This document shows, one piece after another, positions 41,498 through 51,258 of a stretch of DNA of 64,000 bases; within the stretch, counting starts at the first letter, position 1, and the number at the start of each line of letters is the position of its first letter. Location: contig JBCHKQ010000003.1 in the NCBI GenBank assembly GCA_039023545.1, positions 1 through 64,000 of the forward strand. The letters are read 5' to 3'. The position numbers and the translations under genes are program-made. This stretch comes from Spirochaetia bacterium 38H-sp (GTDB lineage Bacteria; Spirochaetota; Spirochaetia; Winmispirales; Winmispiraceae). Under the pieces are notes generated by a model. That model made no database searches, had not been told where the DNA came from, and was given only the letters and a program-made list of their open reading frames with translations.

Positions 41498-43507
41498 TCA
41501 GGATTTTATACGATTTTTATAGGATTCCTTTTTTATAAGTATTTCCCACGTAGTACCGTGGTTTACATGATAATAAAGCTCTCCTCCAAGTTGACTTTTT
41601 ACCATCTCCCTTACAGTAAGCAGTCCCATGCTTTCTGTTGTATTTATATCAAAGTCTTCCGGCATGCCTTTTCCGTCATCAGATATGGTAAGATGTATCA
41701 TGTACTTCTTATCCGATTGCAGTCTTATTTCTATCTTGCCTTTGTCTTTTTCTTTGAATGCATGCTTTATGCTGTTTAGTACTAGTTCGTGTACTATTAG
41801 TCCTATTGGTATTGCGGTATCCATAAGTACACGTATTTTTTCTCCCGTATAGTTTATTCTTATCACCTTATCAGCAGGAATCATTGCTGTTTGCAGCATA
41901 TCGCTTACATCGTCGAGATAACTGTCAAGGTCCAGATAAGATATATCTTTCTGGGAAAACAATTTCTGGTGAACCATAGACATTATTTTTACTTTTTGTT
42001 CTATTTGCATAAGAGCATCCTGTGCCTCTTCTGTTTTTACACCCAGATATAATAGGTGAGTCAGAGAGGCTATTACCTGTAAGTTGTTTTTTGTTCTGTG
42101 GTGAAGCTCTCTCAAAAGTATATTCTTTTCTTCCAGTGATTTTTCTATTTGTATTTGCAACTTTTTCCATTCTGTTATATCTCTTGTGATGGATAGTATA
42201 AAAGGTTCTCCTGATATATTTATTATTGATGCTGAAATAAGACCGTATTTTCTACTTCCGTCCTTCATTATAAAAGTGAACTCCATATTATGAACCATGC
42301 CTTTTTCCTTAAGAGCTTGCTTGAGCTTTTCTCTGTCTTCTGGGTTTTCCCATATGGATATCTCAAGGGAGGTCTTTCCCCTCAGGTCATCCGGAGTATA
42401 TCCTGTTATTTCTGTAAATCCTTTGTTGATTTCTATATAAAGTCCGTCTGTTACTCTGTTGAGGGCTATTGCATCCGGAGAGGTGTAGAAAGCGAGTCGA
42501 AATTTTTCTTCACTTTCTCTTAGCTTATTGAGCTGTTCTATCCGGGAGCTTTGGTCCTGCATGATTTGTACTGCTCCAAGAATCTTTTTATCCTCTGTAA
42601 TGATTGGTGCGGAATTGCTTTCTATTGGGATTAGTTGTCCTTCTCTTGATATCAGCAAGCTGGGGGTTTCTGTTTTTATTATTCTTTTTTCTTTTATCGC
42701 TGTTTTTGCTGGTGGTTCCTTCTCCCTGTGTTCTGTTTTGCTTATTATCTTGACTATCTTCTCTATGGGTTTTGATATAGCTTCCTCTTCTGTAAAGCCT
42801 GTCATTTTACAGGCTATTGGGTTCATAGCTGTTATTTTACCCTCTGTGTCAACGGTTATTATTGCTTCTCCTATACTGTCAAGCGTTGTTTCTGAGAGGA
42901 GTTTGCTTCTTTTTATCTCTTCAAGTCTTTGTGTAAGTTCTATTGTGTCGGATAGAAATATGCCTGTAAGAAGCTCACCTAGCGGATAAATTATTATGGT
43001 TGGAACTACAATTGTTTTAAAGGTTTTTAATGCAATGTCTTTTGGAAGTAAGAATATACACAGCACCATCCCTATATGAACAATAAGACCCATGATATAG
43101 ATTGTAATTAGTTTGCTATTGTTGTTCTTGTGTAATATAAGGCGGCGGAATAGATATCCAGTACCAAGCGATATAAGTATTACAACAATGCCGGGAATCA
43201 TCCCGACTCCGCCTATAATAATACGGTATATTATTGTGGGAACCGCTGTTATAATTCCCGCAAAAAGACCAAAAAAATATACAGATAGATTTACAAGTAT
43301 TGTTCTTCCGTCAAATATAAGTCCCGGCTGATATGTATAAGGAGCAGACATACTGATAATGGATATTAGTGCAAAAAGCAGTCCCTGGATTATCTTGGAT
43401 TTTTTACTGGTGAACCCTATCTTTCTTGTTATTATTCCGGATATACTGCTTAAAGCGACCAGAAGAGATATGTTATATCCCAGTTCTAATGGGATGGGGT
43501 GTTGCAT
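41498..43507 (-). CDS. Membrane histidine kinase with LytS-like 5TM sensor and two PAS domains
   Basis: 669 residues. Five or six membrane helices (about 10-190) of the 5TMR_LYT type (IFDGRTILVNLSVYFFGLFAGIITAVPTIIYR cut into helices 2-3). PAS1 (about 205-320; ITVDTEGKITAMNPIACKMTGF) and PAS2 (about 330-450; DGLYIEINKGFTEITGYTPDDL), then HisKA_2 with LLRELHHRTKNNLQ at about residue 465 and a HATPase (IGLIVHELVLNSIKH, LTISDDGKGMPE). Signals likely come from the envelope or a small ligand sensed by the 5TM domain. Probably works with the neighbouring receiver-kinase protein (context inference). Confidence 0.9.
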   Translation of the reverse strand: MQHPIPLELGYNISLLVALSSISGIITRKIGFTSKKSKIIQGLLFALISIISMSAPYTYQPGLIFDGRTILVNLSVYFFGLFAGIITAVPTIIYRIIIGGVGMIPGIVVILISLGTGYLFRRLILHKNNNSKLITIYIMGLIVHIGMVLCIFLLPKDIALKTFKTIVVPTIIIYPLGELLTGIFLSDTIELTQRLEEIKRSKLLSETTLDSIGEAIITVDTEGKITAMNPIACKMTGFTEEEAISKPIEKIVKIISKTEHREKEPPAKTAIKEKRIIKTETPSLLISREGQLIPIESNSAPIITEDKKILGAVQIMQDQSSRIEQLNKLRESEEKFRLAFYTSPDAIALNRVTDGLYIEINKGFTEITGYTPDDLRGKTSLEISIWENPEDREKLKQALKEKGMVHNMEFTFIMKDGSRKYGLISASIINISGEPFILSITRDITEWKKLQIQIEKSLEEKNILLRELHHRTKNNLQVIASLTHLLYLGVKTEEAQDALMQIEQKVKIMSMVHQKLFSQKDISYLDLDSYLDDVSDMLQTAMIPADKVIRINYTGEKIRVLMDTAIPIGLIVHELVLNSIKHAFKEKDKGKIEIRLQSDKKYMIHLTISDDGKGMPEDFDINTTESMGLLTVREMVKSQLGGELYYHVNHGTTWEILIKKESYKNRIKS

Positions 43508-43634
43508 AAGGACTCCTCTTTTTTATCTTAATATATGTTTATGTTGATTTCCAATTTTTATATTCTTGACATATTTTTTTTGTGGTGTATACTGCTGTTA
43601 TAGTGTTATATTGTTTATATTACAAGAGGTTGTC

Positions 43635-44405
43635 ATGATAAGATTATGGAAAGAGATTATTTTTAGCCCATTTGATGGCTTTGCCAAGCTGGATAAGTCA
43701 GTTCCAGTCTGGAAGGCGTTTTTTCTTATAATGGTTTTTGCTTCTCTGGTCGGGGCAATGCTGATTCCTGTTATTACAAGTCAGGAATATAGAGAGTTAG
43801 TTTATAAGCTTTCTGTTGTTCAGATGCAGAAAATGGGACAAAGTATGAGCAATGAGCAGCTGGATATGTTTAAAGAGAATTTTAATTCCTCCCAATTTGT
43901 TGTTTCCACTGTAATAAGCACTGTTTTGAGCATGGGGATTATGACAGGCATAGGATGCCTGTTGAGCGCTTTTATGTTATGGCTTATATCGCTTGTTTTT
44001 AAAACAGGTGAGGGATTTAAACGAGCTCTTGCTGTATCTGTTTATGCCTATCCCGTGTATATACTGGGAATGGCTGTAAAAAATTTGCTTGTTCTTGCAT
44101 CCGATTATAAATCCCTCCTGCTTCAGGTAAGGACAAACATGGAGCTGGGATTTTTGCTTTCTCCTCCCTTTAGCCTTGCTTCTTTTTTATCGCCTTCTTC
44201 TGTCTCTGTGTCTTTTTATAATATTCTTAATACAGCTACGGATGTGTTTTTTCTGTTATTTGTGCTTTTCCTATATGCTGCTTTTCTCAAGGTTTATGGC
44301 ATGGAGAAAAATAAGGCGCTTACAGCCAGCATCGGTTTTTATATAGTGTTTGTATTGGTTTCCTCTATATTTTACTTTTTATCCTCATCTGTTACGGGAA
44401 TGTGA
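43635..44405 (+). CDS. Yip1-domain membrane protein
   Basis: 256 residues from the ATG with AGAGG 6 bases upstream; the frame is open further upstream but has no better start. Five membrane helices with the Yip1 pattern: SPFDGFAKLDKSVPVWKAFFL, MGIMTGIGCLLSAFMLWLISLVFKTGEGFKRALAVSVYAYPVYILG. Function unknown in bacteria. Its position as the first gene of the TolC-MacA-MacB unit, with a 1-base overlap to the next ATG, suggests a role in building or regulating that exporter (inference). Confidence 0.8.
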   Translation: MIRLWKEIIFSPFDGFAKLDKSVPVWKAFFLIMVFASLVGAMLIPVITSQEYRELVYKLSVVQMQKMGQSMSNEQLDMFKENFNSSQFVVSTVISTVLSMGIMTGIGCLLSAFMLWLISLVFKTGEGFKRALAVSVYAYPVYILGMAVKNLLVLASDYKSLLLQVRTNMELGFLLSPPFSLASFLSPSSVSVSFYNILNTATDVFFLLFVLFLYAAFLKVYGMEKNKALTASIGFYIVFVLVSSIFYFLSSSVTGM

Positions 44406-45853
44406 TGAAAAGGATTTGGTCTGCTTTTTTTCTATTTTTTTTGTCTGTTTCTCTTTTTGCTGATACGTTGGGAGATGCTGTCAGGAGTCTTTTTACGCAG
44501 CGTCGTTATAATGAGGTTCCTGTTGTATCTCAGGAACAGGCTCTTAGTGATTATGCTCAGGCCAAGGCTTCTTTTTATCCATCCTTATCTCTTTCTGCTC
44601 CTTTTTCCTGGTCTGATACTGTTATCAACAGAACAGAAAGCGGAGCTCAGACCGTGGATATAAAGGATTCTGTGTCTCTTGATCCTTCTGTCTCCTTGTC
44701 CTTGTCACAGCTTTTGCCCACGGCAGGGATATTGTCCGCTTCTATTGCCGGAGGTTACAGCTATTCTGATATAGGTTCTGTGTCTCCTTCTTATTTTTCT
44801 TCTGTTTATAGTCTTGATCCTGTTTCCACTGCAAATTTTAGTCTTTCTTTGTCTCTCAGCCAACCTGTTTTTACAAAGCCTTTTTACTCTGTGCTGCAGG
44901 AAAATCTTACTTATAAGGAAAAGGCGGTACGCCGTTCGGTATTGGAGGAAAAAAATAATATCCTGAGGGCTTTTGTTGCAGATTGTTTTTCTGTATGGTC
45001 TCATTTTTATAATGTAGATGTGTTGCATACGCGTTATGAGTCCTCTGTTGCAAGGTCAGAGCGTTTTAAAAAAGAGAAAGAGTTGGGATTGTGGACGGAC
45101 AGACAGGTTCTTTCTGCAGAGATAGAAGCAAGGCGTGCCAAGCTTGCTCTTGATAATGCTGAGGCTTCACTGGAGAGATTGGAGGCTGCTTTTAAAGCCA
45201 GATATGGCATTGATGTGCCTAAGTTTTCTGATATGCCTGTGTGGGCTGCTCCTGATGTGAGTTTTGACGATGTTCTTGTCGGAAATATTGAGCTTGCAAA
45301 GCTTAAGGCTTCTGCAAATGAGGCTAAAATTGCGAGACTTTCTGTAGAAAAGGATATTTCTCCTTCTGTTTCTGCCTCAGTTTCTGCTTCTATCAACAAT
45401 ACTTTGGATGATGTTCCCTATTCTTTTTCTCTTTCTGGTAGTGCTTCCATATATGTCACTGTTTTTGATGCGGGAGCTTCAAAAGCAAGGGTAGATTCTG
45501 CTGGTGTTGCGGAGAAGCGGGCGCTTATGGCTGTGGATGATTATGTATTGACTCTGAGAACAAGATATGAGGAACTAGTCTATAAGCTTAATTCTTATGA
45601 CAGTCAGCGTAAGGTGGATGAGGATATGCTTCGTGCTGCAGAAATGGAGCTTGATGCTGCGGAGAGAGAACTGGAGAAAGGACATTCTACTGTCTCTGCT
45701 GTAAGAGAAAAGGCTCTCGCCGTTGATACTGCCAGGATGGATATGTGGTCAAATCTTGTAGAGTATAATCTTGCCGTGCTGGATTTGTATATGCTTGCAG
45801 GAAAAGATTTGGAAGAACTTTTTAAAACAGGTGTTTTTGTTGCTGAGGATTAG
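44405..45853 (+). CDS. TolC-like outer-membrane efflux protein
   Basis: 482 residues. Signal peptide MKRIWSAFFLFFLSVSLFA, then two outer-membrane-efflux-protein repeats: alternating beta strands rich in Ser (SLSLSAPFSW, SLSLSLSQPVF) and long coiled-coil helices (about 180-260 and 380-460) that form the periplasmic tunnel. The GTG one codon earlier overlaps the stop of the Yip1 gene; the ATG is preferred. Forms the outer-membrane channel for the MacA/MacB-like genes that follow. Seven-base motif CGTTCGGT within it (44933-44940) is probably coincidental. Confidence 0.85.
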   Translation: MKRIWSAFFLFFLSVSLFADTLGDAVRSLFTQRRYNEVPVVSQEQALSDYAQAKASFYPSLSLSAPFSWSDTVINRTESGAQTVDIKDSVSLDPSVSLSLSQLLPTAGILSASIAGGYSYSDIGSVSPSYFSSVYSLDPVSTANFSLSLSLSQPVFTKPFYSVLQENLTYKEKAVRRSVLEEKNNILRAFVADCFSVWSHFYNVDVLHTRYESSVARSERFKKEKELGLWTDRQVLSAEIEARRAKLALDNAEASLERLEAAFKARYGIDVPKFSDMPVWAAPDVSFDDVLVGNIELAKLKASANEAKIARLSVEKDISPSVSASVSASINNTLDDVPYSFSLSGSASIYVTVFDAGASKARVDSAGVAEKRALMAVDDYVLTLRTRYEELVYKLNSYDSQRKVDEDMLRAAEMELDAAERELEKGHSTVSAVREKALAVDTARMDMWSNLVEYNLAVLDLYMLAGKDLEELFKTGVFVAED

Positions 45854-45861
45854 GAGGGTGG

Positions 45862-47277
45862 ATGGCTGCTAATAAGAAAAAAATAGGTGTTTTTATAGTT
45901 TTGGGACTTATTGCTATTGTCTTTATAGTTTCTCTTGTCAATAGGAGAGGTGGGGACTCTTATAAAGAGGTTTCTGCTCTCAAGGTTGTTTCCCACTATG
46001 TACGGGATGAGGTGTCAGCGAGGGGGGATGTTAAGGCTGTGCAGGAGATGCAGGTTGTATCTCAAGTCTCGGGTATTGTCAGTGAAGTTCTTGTAGAGGA
46101 CGGACAGCGGGTGGTGCGTGGGCAGGTTTTGTTTCGACTGGATACTACAGATATAGGAGGACAGCTTTATCAGGCAGAATCAGCTCTTGCTTCCGCAAGG
46201 CTTGCAGTAAGGCGGGAGCTTATAAATCTCAGAATAGCGTATCAAGAGGCAAAGAATGTACTGGAGAGTGCGGAGAAGGAGTATGCCCGAGTATCCGAGC
46301 TCCATGAGATAGGTTCTGCTAGTGATGAGGAACTCAGGCGTGCAAAGGATGCTCTTGAGTCCGCAAGACAGCAGCTTTCTTCTGCAAAACAGCAGCTTAA
46401 TTTGCGTGAGGGGCTTCCGCCGGATGCCAATAGACCGGAAGAGTTGAGTGAGATCGATTATATTGTAGAGAACTCTCCAGAGGTTAAGCAGGCAAAGGCC
46501 AATCTTGAGTCTGCCAGACAGAATATAGGACGCTATGTAATAAGTGCATCTATTCCTGGGATTGTGGGAACAGTTGCTGCAACACGCGGAATGGTAGTTG
46601 CACCCGGTACTCCGCTTGCTTATATATATGATGATTCTGTTCTAGAAATCTTAAGTTATGTTGATGAGGTGGATGTCCCTGGAGTAAAAAAGGGATCTCC
46701 AGTGCGCATAGAATCGGATCTTGCTCTTGATAAAGAGTTGTTCGGTTGGGTCTCTTGGATTTCTCCTATAATAGAAGCCTCAGCCTCGGGTAAAACGGCA
46801 AGGGTAAAGATAAGACTTTCTGATGATAGCAAAGGATATGTGAGGATAGGGGCAAGCTGTTCTGTTTTTATTGGCGGCGACGAGAGACTTTCTCCTGTTA
46901 TTCCTTTGGATGCCTATTTTATAGAGAACAGCAAGCAGTATGTATGGATTCTTGTTCCGTATGAGTCTTCTGCTAAGCAGGGTGGGGCTTCTGATATGGG
47001 TAATAAGGCATCTGTCGAGTCAGAGAACGATTCTTTTTATAATGGCAATGGCTTTGAGATTGGTAAGAGTATCAATACTGATGGGCTGTATGTAACAAAA
47101 AAGCAGGAGATTGAGACAGGTACGCTTGGTCCAGGCTATATCGAGGTTACATCCGGATTAAAAGAGGGAGACTATATCCTTGCATCATCGGATATGCTTA
47201 TTACGGAAGGGATGCAGGTAAAGATAGCAGATGTTTCCGACAGTGTGAAACCTTCTGAGGAAGGGGAAAATGAGTGA
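45862..47277 (+). CDS. Periplasmic adaptor (membrane fusion protein), MacA/HlyD type
   Basis: 471 residues. N-terminal anchor helix (about 7-26). A barrel-sandwich half-motif ([29 protein letters not shown], cut at the lipoyl turn) precedes a long coiled-coil hairpin (about 100-205; repeated Ala/Glu/Lys heptads), the second lipoyl half ([22 protein letters not shown]), and a beta-barrel domain (about 255-340). An acidic/Asn-rich insertion at about 370-410 ([13 protein letters not shown]) is odd. Couples the MacB permeases to the TolC-like protein. AGGAGGG lies before the ATG; overlaps the ATPase gene by 8 bases. Confidence 0.88.
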   Translation: MAANKKKIGVFIVLGLIAIVFIVSLVNRRGGDSYKEVSALKVVSHYVRDEVSARGDVKAVQEMQVVSQVSGIVSEVLVEDGQRVVRGQVLFRLDTTDIGGQLYQAESALASARLAVRRELINLRIAYQEAKNVLESAEKEYARVSELHEIGSASDEELRRAKDALESARQQLSSAKQQLNLREGLPPDANRPEELSEIDYIVENSPEVKQAKANLESARQNIGRYVISASIPGIVGTVAATRGMVVAPGTPLAYIYDDSVLEILSYVDEVDVPGVKKGSPVRIESDLALDKELFGWVSWISPIIEASASGKTARVKIRLSDDSKGYVRIGASCSVFIGGDERLSPVIPLDAYFIENSKQYVWILVPYESSAKQGGASDMGNKASVESENDSFYNGNGFEIGKSINTDGLYVTKKQEIETGTLGPGYIEVTSGLKEGDYILASSDMLITEGMQVKIADVSDSVKPSEEGENE

Positions 47278-48052
47278 GATCATACGTATAGAAAACATAT
47301 CCAAGATATATAAAATGGGAGACATTGAGGTTAGGGCTCTGGACGGAGTGTCTCTTAGTATAAATGAAGGTGAGTTTGTCTGTATTATGGGTGCAAGCGG
47401 CTCCGGAAAATCAACTATGATGAACATTGTGGGATGTCTGGATAAGCCATCCTCTGGAAAATATTTTCTTGACGGAAACGATGTATCTCTTCTTGATGAT
47501 AATAGCCTTGCAGAAATAAGGAATAGAAAGGTTGGATTTGTCTTCCAGACCTTTAATCTTCTTCCCAGAATGACAGCGCAAAAGAATGTAGAACTTCCCC
47601 TTATTTATGCTGGGGTTCCGGAAAAAGAACGTCGACAACGTGCGGAGGAGGCTCTTGCACGGATGGAGCTTGAAGACAGGAGTAATCATAAACCCAATGA
47701 GCTCTCCGGAGGTCAGAGACAGCGTGTTGCAATAGCTCGTGCCCTTGTGACAGATCCTGCTATAATACTCGCAGATGAGCCTACGGGAAATCTAGATTCT
47801 CGTACGGGTTTATCAATAATGGCAATATTTCAGAGACTTCATAGAGAAGGTGCAACTATAGTTATGGTTACACATGAGCTTGATATAGCCCTGCATGCCC
47901 AGCGCATCGTGTATCTCAGGGATGGAAAAATACAGGGAGATGAGATAGTAAAAAAGCCACTTGATGCTGCTGCAGAACTTGATGGAGTTGCTGACCTGGA
48001 TACGGAAGAATTAAAAGGAGCAATGGAAAAGCATATCAGGGAGAGGCTCTGA
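47270..48052 (+). CDS. MacB/LolD-type ABC transporter ATPase
   Basis: 260 residues. Walker [11 protein letters not shown]-loop [19 protein letters not shown] signature [15 protein letters not shown], Walker [18 protein letters not shown]-loop [21 protein letters not shown] at the N-terminus is typical of the MacB/LolD branch. A C-terminal extension of about 30 residues follows the fold. Powers mechanotransmission by the two following permeases. The last base of its stop is the first base of the next ATG. Confidence 0.95.
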   Translation: MSEIIRIENISKIYKMGDIEVRALDGVSLSINEGEFVCIMGASGSGKSTMMNIVGCLDKPSSGKYFLDGNDVSLLDDNSLAEIRNRKVGFVFQTFNLLPRMTAQKNVELPLIYAGVPEKERRQRAEEALARMELEDRSNHKPNELSGGQRQRVAIARALVTDPAIILADEPTGNLDSRTGLSIMAIFQRLHREGATIVMVTHELDIALHAQRIVYLRDGKIQGDEIVKKPLDAAAELDGVADLDTEELKGAMEKHIRERL

Positions 48053-49269
48053 TGGATATAAAGCAGGCAGTAAGCCAAGCCTTTGATGTTATAAGAGAGA
48101 ATAAGGCGCGCTCCTTTTTTACCATACTTGGAATCAATATAGGCGTTGCAGCCCTTATAGCAATATCCGTTATAGGTATAGCTTTTAAGACTTCCATAAA
48201 CAATGAGGTAGGAAAATACGGAAGCACCTTGGTTTGGGTTCAGGTTAATTGGCGTGCCTATGCAAAAGGAGAGGCAAGAGCACTACTGGATGAAAAAGAC
48301 CTATATTTTTTTAATAATATGAAAGGCATAAAATCAGGTGAGCCTGTTCTGTTTGCATATCTGTCTGTACAGGCAAAAGGAAAAAGAAAAGAAACGGATA
48401 TTGTAGGAGTGGGGGAAGAGCACTTCCGTCTCTTTGATATTGCAATAGAAAATGGAAGGAGCTTTAGCCGTGAGGAACTGGAAAAAAAAGCCAGAATGTG
48501 CGTTATAGGTCCCGACCTGGCACGTTTCCTTTTTGGTAGAACCAATGTAACAGGCGAAACCCTGCAAATAGGTGCTCAGCTCTATACAGTTGCAGGTGTT
48601 ACTGAGACCAGAAATTCTCAGACAGAATTTTTATCCGACGGTACAGGCAACATGAGCGTGTTTATCCCCTATACTATTTTGGAAAAGCTATCGACTGGTA
48701 CGTCTTCTAGAAAATACAGGATATATCTTATGGACTTTGATACTGTGGAGGATGCAAAGAAAGCCTCTGTGCATATAAAAGACTATCTTATAAAAAGATA
48801 CGGTCTCCTTAGGGATAAGGAGCGTTTTAGAGTGGAGCAGCTTTCCAGCTATGTTGAAATGATAGATAGAATCCTATCCATAATCTCTCTCATAGTTACT
48901 GTTATAGCTGCAGTCTCCATACTTGTAGGCGGGCTTGGAATTATGAACATTATGCTTGTAGCTGTAACAGAGAGGACCAGAGAAATCGGCATAAGACGTG
49001 CGATAGGCGCAAAGAAAAAAGATATACTCATACAGTTTCTCATAGAAGCCGTAGTATTATGTCTTATAGGCGGAGGAAGCGGTCTTTTTTTGGGTCTTCT
49101 TATTGCCTGGATAGTTTGTGCTATACTTTCCTGGTCTTTTTTTATCTCATCACTGATAGTGTTTTCTGCCATAACCGGAGCATCAGCTCTGGGGATAATA
49201 TTTGGTCTTTATCCATCTTATATGGCTGCACGCCTTATGCCAGTAGAAGCTCTGAGATACGAGGTCTAG
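48052..49269 (+). CDS. MacB/FtsX-like ABC permease 1
   Basis: 405 residues with the four-helix MacB layout. Helix 1 (about 20-45; TILGINIGVAALIAISVIGIA), a large periplasmic core domain (about 45-270), and FtsX helices (IMNIMLVAVTERTREIGIRRAIGAKKKDI, which is the coupling element, then two further helices and the C-terminal PVEALRYEV). Works as a heterodimer with the next permease. Substrate unknown; candidates are a lipopeptide, lipoprotein or peptide. Confidence 0.92.
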   Translation: MDIKQAVSQAFDVIRENKARSFFTILGINIGVAALIAISVIGIAFKTSINNEVGKYGSTLVWVQVNWRAYAKGEARALLDEKDLYFFNNMKGIKSGEPVLFAYLSVQAKGKRKETDIVGVGEEHFRLFDIAIENGRSFSREELEKKARMCVIGPDLARFLFGRTNVTGETLQIGAQLYTVAGVTETRNSQTEFLSDGTGNMSVFIPYTILEKLSTGTSSRKYRIYLMDFDTVEDAKKASVHIKDYLIKRYGLLRDKERFRVEQLSSYVEMIDRILSIISLIVTVIAAVSILVGGLGIMNIMLVAVTERTREIGIRRAIGAKKKDILIQFLIEAVVLCLIGGGSGLFLGLLIAWIVCAILSWSFFISSLIVFSAITGASALGIIFGLYPSYMAARLMPVEALRYEV

Positions 49270-49270
49270 C

Positions 49271-50500
49271 ATGTTTAAATCCATATTTTTACAGGCATTA
49301 TCTTCTCTCAGAGACCATCCCTCGCGTACATTTCTCACGCTCCTTGGTGTAATAGTAGGAATAGCCGCTGTAATCACAGTCATAGCTGCAGGATCGGGAG
49401 GAAAAGCCATCATAATGGAAGAATTTAGAGGAATGGGACCAGATACGCTTATAATTCAGGCCAACTGGATGGAACTAAGCCTAAAAAGAGAGCTCAAGCC
49501 TGAGAAACTCACTGCAGAAGACCTGGAAGATCTAAAAAAATATGCAGAAAAATCAAAGCACTTTACCCCCATAATTGATATGCGAGCCATAATACAAGTT
49601 GGCAAAAAACAGCAGGAACTGTCCGTAACAGGTACAACCAACGAGTATATCAACTACGTTGACATAGGCCTTGCAGAAGGAAGACTAATAAGCACGGAAG
49701 AAGTGGAAAAAAAGAAGAAAGTGGCAATTCTCGGAGCGGATATTGCTCACGAGTTATTTCCTACAGCGAGTCCGCTAGGCAAATACATCCGCATCTCTGG
49801 AGAGCCCGTACTGATAATAGGTATTCTTCTGCATAAAGAAAAAACATACGGAGTAAGCCTCTCCGACCCAGATGAGACCTACAATAAGGCAATAGTCGTA
49901 CCAGTGACAATATTTGACAGGATATTTAACACTCGTATCAGGGGCTATGATATGGTCTTCTGCAAAGCAAAAAACCTATCTGACATAGCAGCTGCAAAAA
50001 AACAAATTTTAGAAGTACTCTCAAGACGACACGGATTCTGGCCTGGCGGAGCAGCCAAATTCATGGTAACCGATATGAAGAGCCAGCTTGAGATGATAAA
50101 CAACGTAACAAGCACAATCACAACAGCAGTTGCAATCCTTGCCGGTATATCATTATTTGTTGCAGCAATAGGAATAATGAACGTGATGCTTGTATCTGTA
50201 AAAGAGCGCACACGAGAAATCGGAATAAGAAAAGCAGTTGGAGCAAAACGGCGGCATATAATGATGCAATTTCTTATAGAAGCAATACTTGTCTGTGGTG
50301 GAGGTGGACTCATTGGCATAGGAGCAGCCTTTCTTGCCGCAAAAATCATAGCAAAGTCTGCCGGCTGGCCGGTTATAATAGACAACAACGTTGTGGCACT
50401 CGCGTTTTTTCTCTCTCTTGCTACAGGCCTTATCTCGGGACTCTATCCTGCAAACAAAGCAGCCAGACTTATCCCTCAAGAAGCCCTCAGATACGAATAA
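49271..50500 (+). CDS. MacB/FtsX-like ABC permease 2
   Basis: 409 residues, a paralogue of the preceding permease with the same four-helix plan. Helix 1 begins TFLTLLGVIVGIAAVITVIAAG, the coupling element is GIMNVMLVSVKERTREIGIRKAVGAKRRHIMMQFL, and the C-terminus reads IPQEALRYE. The two differ through most of the periplasmic domain, indicating an asymmetric heterodimer and not a homodimer as in E. coli MacB. Last gene of the exporter unit; hairpin locus L follows 5 bases later. Confidence 0.92.
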   Translation: MFKSIFLQALSSLRDHPSRTFLTLLGVIVGIAAVITVIAAGSGGKAIIMEEFRGMGPDTLIIQANWMELSLKRELKPEKLTAEDLEDLKKYAEKSKHFTPIIDMRAIIQVGKKQQELSVTGTTNEYINYVDIGLAEGRLISTEEVEKKKKVAILGADIAHELFPTASPLGKYIRISGEPVLIIGILLHKEKTYGVSLSDPDETYNKAIVVPVTIFDRIFNTRIRGYDMVFCKAKNLSDIAAAKKQILEVLSRRHGFWPGGAAKFMVTDMKSQLEMINNVTSTITTAVAILAGISLFVAAIGIMNVMLVSVKERTREIGIRKAVGAKRRHIMMQFLIEAILVCGGGGLIGIGAAFLAAKIIAKSAGWPVIIDNNVVALAFFLSLATGLISGLYPANKAARLIPQEALRYE

Positions 50501-50504
50501 CTTA

Positions 50505-50648
50505 ATACCGAACGCGCTGTGACTCTGCATCGTCACAGCGCTGCCTACGGCAAAGTATCAGAAAAGGATTTTTCTTTTATTTGCCTAAGGCAGGCAGAAG
50601 AGCGCCTTCTTGTCTTTTTACAGCACTGGCGCTATTCTGCCGTTCGGT
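50505..50648. repeat. ACCGAACG hairpin element, locus L (inverted pair)
   Basis: Left unit: ATACCGAACG (50505-50514), perfect stem CGCTGTGAC (50515-50523) / GTCACAGCG (50532-50540), CTGCCTACGGCA (50541-50552). Right unit, inverted: TTGCCTAAGGCA (50581-50592), arms AGAAGAGCGCC (50596-50606) / GGCGCTATTCT (50628-50638; one mismatch), box CGTTCGGT (50641-50648). It lies between convergent permease and tpx genes. Confidence 0.85.
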
Positions 50649-50677
50649 ATAAAAAACAGGAATTATAGAGAAAAATG

Positions 50678-51175
50678 CTATACCCGGGCGAGTGCTTCTT
50701 TGTAGTCCGGTTCTTGTGCAATTTCTGGTACGAGTTCTGTGTAGATTACGTTGTCGCTCTCATCAAGTATTACGATTGCACGTGCAAGTATGCCTGCAAG
50801 GGGTCCGTCTATTATTTCTACGCCATAGTCTTTACCAAAATTGCGGTTTCTCATCTGGGAAAGTGTTATTATGTTGTCTATGCCTTCTGCACTGCAAAAG
50901 CGTTCTTGTGCAAAGGGAAGGTCGCAGCTTATTGTAAGCACGATTGTGTCTGTTTTTCCTGCTATTTCTTTGTTAAATCGTCTTGCAGATTCTGCGCATA
51001 CGCCTGTGTCCAGGCTGGGTACTATATTGAGAATCTTTTTCTTTCCTTTAAAGTCCGCTAGGCTCACATCCGATAGATCGGCTTTTGTAAGAAGAAAATC
51101 GGGTGCCTTTTGTCCTACTGCGGGGAGTTCTCCTATTGTGTTTATTGGATTGCCTTTTAGTGTTATGCTTGCCAT
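50678..51175 (-). CDS. tpx: Thiol peroxidase, Tpx type
   Basis: 165 residues from the second ATG; the first one, four codons earlier, is part of the GGAGG site that serves the second. Atypical 2-Cys peroxiredoxin: peroxidatic Cys60 in PSLDTGVCAES, resolving Cys94 in CDLPFAQERFC. GQKAPDFLLT and SQMRNRNFGKDYGVEI match the family. Reduces alkyl hydroperoxides using thioredoxin. It follows the rsh gene on the same strand by 83 bases, so it may have its own promoter. Confidence 0.95.
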   Translation of the reverse strand: MASITLKGNPINTIGELPAVGQKAPDFLLTKADLSDVSLADFKGKKKILNIVPSLDTGVCAESARRFNKEIAGKTDTIVLTISCDLPFAQERFCSAEGIDNIITLSQMRNRNFGKDYGVEIIDGPLAGILARAIVILDESDNVIYTELVPEIAQEPDYKEALARV

Positions 51176-51258
51176 TTTTACCTCCATAGCAATGATACTG
51201 TATAAAGTATACGCAGTAATACTGTAATATGCAAATGTCTTAGTAAAAAAATAAGGTA

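Noticed and set aside
44923..44942. GGCG-GTA-CGCC followed by GTTCGGTAT inside the TolC-like gene, resembling a minimal element
   Set aside because: Within a conserved coding region, stem only 4 bp, no second motif; explained by chance and codon use.
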